DNA of 9,061 nucleotides. Origin: Thermomicrobiaceae bacterium. GTDB lineage: Bacteria > Chloroflexota > Chloroflexia > Thermomicrobiales > Thermomicrobiaceae. Under the pieces are notes generated by a model, which worked only from the letters and a program-made list of their open reading frames with translations, was not told the origin of the DNA and did no database searches. Both the position numbers and the translations under genes were made by a program. Where the stretch lies: NCBI GenBank assembly GCA_007123655.1, contig SKKR01000532.1, forward strand, positions 1 to 9,061, read 5' to 3'. Numbering within the stretch: position 1 is the first letter of the stretch; the number at the start of each line of letters is the position of its first letter. This document shows, piece after piece, positions 6,761-9,061 of the stretch.

Positions 6761-6845
6761 TCCCGTCGAATGTGACGGGAGGTGCGACCTTGTAGGGGCG
6801 CCTGTCCTCCCGCTGTCTCAATGCGCCATTTGAAAGAGACAGCGG
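6761..6845 (-). promoter_or_regulatory. Chained mutually exclusive hairpins in the MFS leader (candidate attenuator)
   Basis: Reading the minus-strand mRNA, three perfect inverted repeats are linked head to tail. Arm 1 CCGCTGTCTC (6845-6836) pairs with arm 2 GAGACAGCGG (6819-6810). The end of arm 2 restarts as CGGGAGG (6812-6806), which pairs with arm 3 CCTCCCG (6782-6776). Arm 3 is also part of TCCCGTC (6780-6774), which pairs with arm 4 GACGGGA (6767-6761). Arm 4 contains the GGGA Shine-Dalgarno of the pump, 9 bases before its ATG. Pairing 1:2 allows 3:4 and hides the ribosome site; pairing 2:3 would free it. A leader ORF stops directly before arm 1. The pairings are seen; the switching is inferred from erm/mef-type attenuators. 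Confidence 0.6.
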
Positions 6846-6887
6846 TTAGACAAGCGTGCTGAGAATCCGTTCAGGTGTGATCAGCAT
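6846..6887 (-). CDS. Candidate leader peptide controlling the MFS exporter
   Basis: A 13-codon ORF encoding MLITPERILSTLV, with ATG at 6887 and TAA at 6848-6846. The base after its stop is the first base of arm 1 of the downstream hairpin chain, so a ribosome held at its last codons would cover arm 1 and favour the hairpin that frees the MFS ribosome site. This matches the logic of stalling leader peptides such as ErmCL. The ribosome binding site is weak: the nearest GGGG is 11 bases upstream. The ILSTLV end loosely recalls the ErmCL stalling stretch, but such a short match could be chance. A TTGACG that could act as a -35 lies at 6936-6931, without a clear -10 element. Confidence 0.4.
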   Translation of the reverse strand: MLITPERILSTLV

Positions 6888-6955
6888 GAAGCTGTTTGCC
6901 CCGATCTGATGAGTGCTCGACACATCGCGGCGTCAAGCCATTGTCGCTCGGGCGA

Positions 6956-7648
6956 TCAGACGGTTGCCCGTCGCTCGAACTCAACCGACGGCTCATCCAC
7001 CGGTCCGATAACGATCTGATCTTTGCCGGACTGTTTGGCCTTGATCAGGGCGCGATCCGCCTGATCGAGCATGTCGTCCGGTGAGTCGGTTCCACTACTC
7101 GAGACGATAACACCGATACTCGCATTAAGTGAAATGGGTTCCGGGTCCAGGAGCAGCGGAACATGCAGCGCCCGCCGGAGGCGCTCGGCCACCAGTTCTA
7201 CCGGGTCATCAGGCGAGCGGGTCTCCAGCAGGACGACGAACTCATCGCCCCCCAGCCGGGCGGCCGTGTCCGAGGCCCGCAGGTGCTGGCGGAATCGTTC
7301 ACCCGCGGCGATGAGGAGCCGGTCTCCTACCAGGTGCCCGTAGGTGTCATTGACGACCTTGAAATCATCCAGATCGATGAAAAGGAGCGCAACGCCAGTC
7401 CCCTGTCGCTGGGCGCGGATCAATGCCTGTTCGATCCGGTCGGCCAGCAAGGTGCGATTGGGCATGCTGGTCAGCGGGTCGTGTAGCGCGCGCTCGGTCC
7501 ACTGTTCAACCGATCGATCGCGCTGTGAGAACGCGCGAATCAGTCGCTGCCACCTGATCTCCCAGAGGACGGCAAACGTCAGCATGCCGATTCCCCCGAG
7601 AATCGCGTACGTCCTGTCTCGATTCTGCGCGGAATCCTCTCGGCTCAT
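6956..7648 (-). CDS. Membrane-anchored GGDEF-domain diguanylate cyclase
   Basis: A 230-residue protein with one N-terminal membrane helix (about 13-29, AILGGIGMLTFAVLW), a short charged linker that may be coiled-coil (30-55), and a full GGDEF domain (56-212). Substrate and metal residues are present: HDPLTSMPNR, FIDLDDFKVVNDTYGH with D92, and RLGGDEFVV (131-139). RASD at 124-127, five residues before GGDEF, fits the RxxD inhibitory site, so product feedback by c-di-GMP is expected. It should make c-di-GMP from two GTP at the inner membrane face. There is no sensory domain of usable size and no EAL domain, so it is shorter than most family members. Start ATG 7648 with GGAG nine bases upstream is preferred over TTG 7654. 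A promoter stands at 7850-7877. The MFS leader follows its stop. Confidence 0.93.
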   Translation of the reverse strand: MSREDSAQNRDRTYAILGGIGMLTFAVLWEIRWQRLIRAFSQRDRSVEQWTERALHDPLTSMPNRTLLADRIEQALIRAQRQGTGVALLFIDLDDFKVVNDTYGHLVGDRLLIAAGERFRQHLRASDTAARLGGDEFVVLLETRSPDDPVELVAERLRRALHVPLLLDPEPISLNASIGVIVSSSGTDSPDDMLDQADRALIKAKQSGKDQIVIGPVDEPSVEFERRATV

Positions 7649-7667
7649 TCCCAATCACTCCAGATCC

Positions 7668-7832
7668 TCACACTGCGTGTGGTGCCCCGGGATCTTCGCA
7701 GGAAACGCGCGTCTGCGCGAATTGCCTGGTGCGGGAACCTGACGGGAACGGGTCTGGGCTGTCCCGAACTAACGAGTCGGATGAACCCGACGCCGGGAGC
7801 GAAACCCGGATCGCACGTCCGTTATCCGCCAT
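7668..7832 (-). CDS. Possible small ORF between promoter and diguanylate cyclase gene
   Basis: An open frame of 54 residues starting MADNGRAIRVSLPASG, with ATG at 7832 preceded closely by GGGGAG and beginning about 10 bases after the predicted transcription start. It ends 19 bases before the diguanylate cyclase ATG, so it could be the first cistron. Its composition (rich in Arg, Ser and Pro, with no hydrophobic core) looks like non-coding high-GC reading frame, and no family is recognised. It may instead be part of an untranslated leader. Reported only because promoter, ribosome site and spacing agree. Confidence 0.2.
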   Translation of the reverse strand: MADNGRAIRVSLPASGSSDSLVRDSPDPFPSGSRTRQFAQTRVSCEDPGAPHAV

Positions 7833-7849
7833 GCTCCCCGTTCGGGTAG

Positions 7850-7877
7850 CATATAACAAGACGTAACGTTCGTCCAA
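7850..7877 (-). promoter_or_regulatory. Sigma-70-type promoter for the diguanylate cyclase transcript
   Basis: On the minus strand, TTGGAC (7877-7872) is followed after 16 bases by TATATG (7855-7850), with TG one base ahead, giving an extended -10. Transcription would start near 7843 and run to the GGDEF gene through a leader of roughly 195 bases. It lies between the cupin stop and the GGDEF gene, as expected for a separate transcription unit. Confidence 0.5.
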
Positions 7878-7937
7878 TACGCACACTGCAGGTCACCGTT
7901 GCACCGGGGAAACCCCACCGCGAGCAGGTTCGCAGCC

Positions 7938-8276
7938 TCAGGGGCCGGGAGCGGTTTCTCGCCGTGGACTCAGGCTGTTGATCGTCTCTACCGTCTGATC
8001 GCCCACCACGCGCGCGCCGTGCGGGGTGTCCCCGGGAATAACGCCAGTATCACCGGGACGAAACACCCTGGAAGCTCCGGCGATCGTGAACTCGATCTCA
8101 CCGGACAGGATGGTGGTAATCTGCTCCTGAGGGTGCCGATGCTCCGGAAAAACTGATCCGGGGGCGTAGACATACCTCACCATCGTCTGACGCTCACCGT
8201 GGACGACCTGCCGCGTGATACCCGGATACACGTTCTCCGGCTCGATTTCGGACCAGTTGATGTGCTGTTGTGTCAT
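7938..8276 (-). CDS. Small single-domain cupin protein
   Basis: A 112-residue protein made of one cupin barrel. Motif 1 is PGSVFPEHRHPQEQITTILSG (residues 39-59) with probable metal ligands H46, H48 and E51 or Q52; motif 2 is PGDTGVIPGDTPHGARV (74-90) with H86. This is the layout of a functional metal-binding cupin. Such small cupins may be dioxygenases, isomerases or ligand sensors, and the sequence gives no substrate. There is no DNA-binding domain or signal peptide. Start ATG 8276 has AGGAA about 12 bases upstream, which is weak, but no better start is seen and homologues of this class begin at a similar distance before the barrel. It lies 63 bases downstream of the redoxin gene, with small palindromes in between. 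Confidence 0.88.
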   Translation of the reverse strand: MTQQHINWSEIEPENVYPGITRQVVHGERQTMVRYVYAPGSVFPEHRHPQEQITTILSGEIEFTIAGASRVFRPGDTGVIPGDTPHGARVVGDQTVETINSLSPRRETAPGP

Positions 8277-8292
8277 GTGTTCGCTGGTTCCT

Positions 8293-8324
8293 GTTCAATG
8301 AACGGCGTTCCCTGAGACTCAGGG
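8293..8324 (-). repeat. Two short palindromes between redoxin and cupin genes
   Basis: GTTCAATGAAC (8293-8303) is an 11-base near-perfect palindrome, and CCCTGAGACTCAGGG (8310-8324) is a 15-base one with 7-bp arms around a single central base. On the minus strand the second lies 15 bases after the redoxin stop and could form a small terminator-like hairpin without a T-run; the first is 16 bases before the cupin start and could be an operator. Functions are inferred. Confidence 0.4.
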
Positions 8325-8339
8325 CCGGTGCTTCGATGG

Positions 8340-8834
8340 TCAGCCCGGGACCAGCTGTGGGATGTCAGTTGCGCTCGCGGTTACGTCGGCCGGGGATGTG
8401 TAGAGCAGTTCCGCGATCTTCCCGGAAACCTCTTCGATCGCGTCCAACTGAAAACCGGACGTCTGCCAGATGATCGTTCCCGTTGTATCGAAAAGGAAGA
8501 CGGTTGGCGTTTCCTCGATGTCATAGGCGCTGGAAACAGGATACTCCTCACCTTCAATTAACATCGGGAACGAAACGCCGACACGCCGGATGAACGAGCG
8601 CGTGACGTTCGCCGAGTCCTGAGCAACGCCGAACAGGGTGAACCGGTCTTCGGGATACGCCGCACCGAGCGCCTCCAGCATCTGAAACATTGTCTTGCTT
8701 GCCTCGCAGGACGACTTGTAAATGGCGATCAGTAGCGGCCCGCGCTTGAGAGCGCAATCGGTGCTGTACTGCGCCTCGTTGGCGGCATCCGGGAGTGAGA
8801 AGCCAGGCGCGGGGTTTCCATTGGCCACCGGCAT
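8340..8834 (-). CDS. Thioredoxin-fold redoxin (AhpC/TSA-TlpA-like) with CxxS site
   Basis: A 164-residue thioredoxin-fold protein starting with the peroxiredoxin/TlpA signature NGNPAPGFSLPDA. The first strand and active site read LLIAIYKSSCEAS (34-46), where C43 would be the nucleophile; the second cysteine of a CxxC site is replaced by S46. The cis-proline of the fold is P110 in EETPTVFLFD. The only other cysteine is C27. With one cysteine it may act as a peroxiredoxin-type reductant or a monothiol carrier rather than a disulfide reductase. No signal peptide or lipobox is present, so it is probably cytoplasmic. Start ATG 8834 has an excellent AGGAGG nine bases upstream. It follows the trpS-like gene by 50 bases and is likely cotranscribed with it. 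Confidence 0.87.
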   Translation of the reverse strand: MPVANGNPAPGFSLPDAANEAQYSTDCALKRGPLLIAIYKSSCEASKTMFQMLEALGAAYPEDRFTLFGVAQDSANVTRSFIRRVGVSFPMLIEGEEYPVSSAYDIEETPTVFLFDTTGTIIWQTSGFQLDAIEEVSGKIAELLYTSPADVTASATDIPQLVPG

Positions 8835-8884
8835 CTTGTTCAGCCTCCTTGCGTGTCGCGTGGATGACTGGATTCCGTTTGTAG

Positions 8885-9061
8885 TCAGACGCGAAACGTC
8901 AGCCCCGTCACTTCACGGACGTGGTCCATCTTCGGCCCGGAGATCGCGTGAGCGCGCTTGCGTCCCTGCTCCATGAGCCGGACGACTTCGTCCGGCGACT
9001 CGTCCAGTTCCGTGATTCGCTGCTGGATCGGCGTGATGCCCTCCACGACGACCTCCGCGAG
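8885..9061 (-). CDS. trpS: Probable tryptophanyl-tRNA synthetase, C-terminal end
   Basis: An open frame entering from the right edge encodes the last 58 residues of a protein: it contains ITPIQQRITELDESPDEVV, then MEQGRKRAHAISGPKMDHVR and ends EVTGLTFRV. The pattern of a P-I-x-x-R helix, a short acidic linker, a GxxxA-type helix and a terminal VR-x-x-x-GL matches the anticodon-side C-terminal helices of bacterial TrpRS. The catalytic HIGH and KMSKS motifs lie outside the window, so the identity rests on this tail alone. TGA is at 8887-8885, 50 bases before the redoxin start. Confidence 0.72.
   Translation of the reverse strand, partial: LAEVVVEGITPIQQRITELDESPDEVVRLMEQGRKRAHAISGPKMDHVREVTGLTFRV

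Noticed and set aside
7906..7916. GGGG-AAA-CCCC mini hairpin after the cupin gene
   Set aside because: Four-bp stem without T-run; too weak to call a terminator.
1..9061. CRISPR array, tRNA or rRNA genes, insertion sequences, integrase or attachment sites
   Set aside because: No regularly spaced direct repeats, no cloverleaf-like segment, no transposase or recombinase frame and no duplicated flanks were seen; the toxin-antitoxin cassette has no visible mobile-element borders.

Overview
The window is GC-rich (line 6121-6180 counts 46 G/C in 60) and almost entirely bacterial coding sequence. Every gene reads on the minus strand except a two-gene toxin-antitoxin cassette in the middle. ClbS/DfsB-type four-helix proteins in tandem, a lone molybdopterin hydroxylase large subunit, a DHA3-type efflux pump and a TrpRS C-terminus together suggest a Chloroflexota bacterium, perhaps Thermomicrobia-like. 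That placement is inference from gene content and style; a high-GC actinobacterium is not excluded.

In minus-strand transcription order (right to left): the C-terminal end of a probable tryptophanyl-tRNA synthetase (8885-9061); a redoxin with a degenerate active site (8340-8834); a small cupin (7938-8276); a membrane-anchored GGDEF diguanylate cyclase (6956-7648) behind a recognisable promoter; a 12-TM DHA3-type MFS exporter (5393-6751) with a structured leader; then, past the plus-strand RHH antitoxin / MazF toxin pair (4709-5358), a TehB-like SAM methyltransferase (3929-4600); a molybdopterin-binding hydroxylase subunit of the xanthine dehydrogenase family (1582-3855); two tandem ClbS/DfsB-like proteins (951-1466 and 329-850); and the N-terminus of a thiamine-pyrophosphate enzyme (1-304) cut by the window edge.

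The most striking unlabelled structure is the 204-base leader of the MFS gene. A 13-codon ORF (6846-6887) ends exactly where the first of three chained, mutually exclusive inverted repeats begins. The last repeat buries the weak Shine-Dalgarno of the pump. This is the geometry of ribosome-stalling attenuators known from erm and mef resistance genes, and here it would suit drug-inducible efflux. It is an inference from the sequence and is untested.

The toxin-antitoxin cassette is visibly lower in GC (two sampled 60-base lines count 31 and 29 G/C), is the only plus-strand unit, and carries two palindromes ahead of the antitoxin that are good operator candidates. It looks like an acquired insert between older minus-strand genes. 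Most other neighbours share no obvious pathway. Likely cotranscribed sets are the trpS-redoxin pair and DfsB-TPP enzyme (24-base gap). Several genes show small departures from their families: a missing second cysteine in the redoxin, no FAD or Fe-S partner genes for the molybdo-enzyme, and odd residues in the N-terminus of the TPP enzyme.
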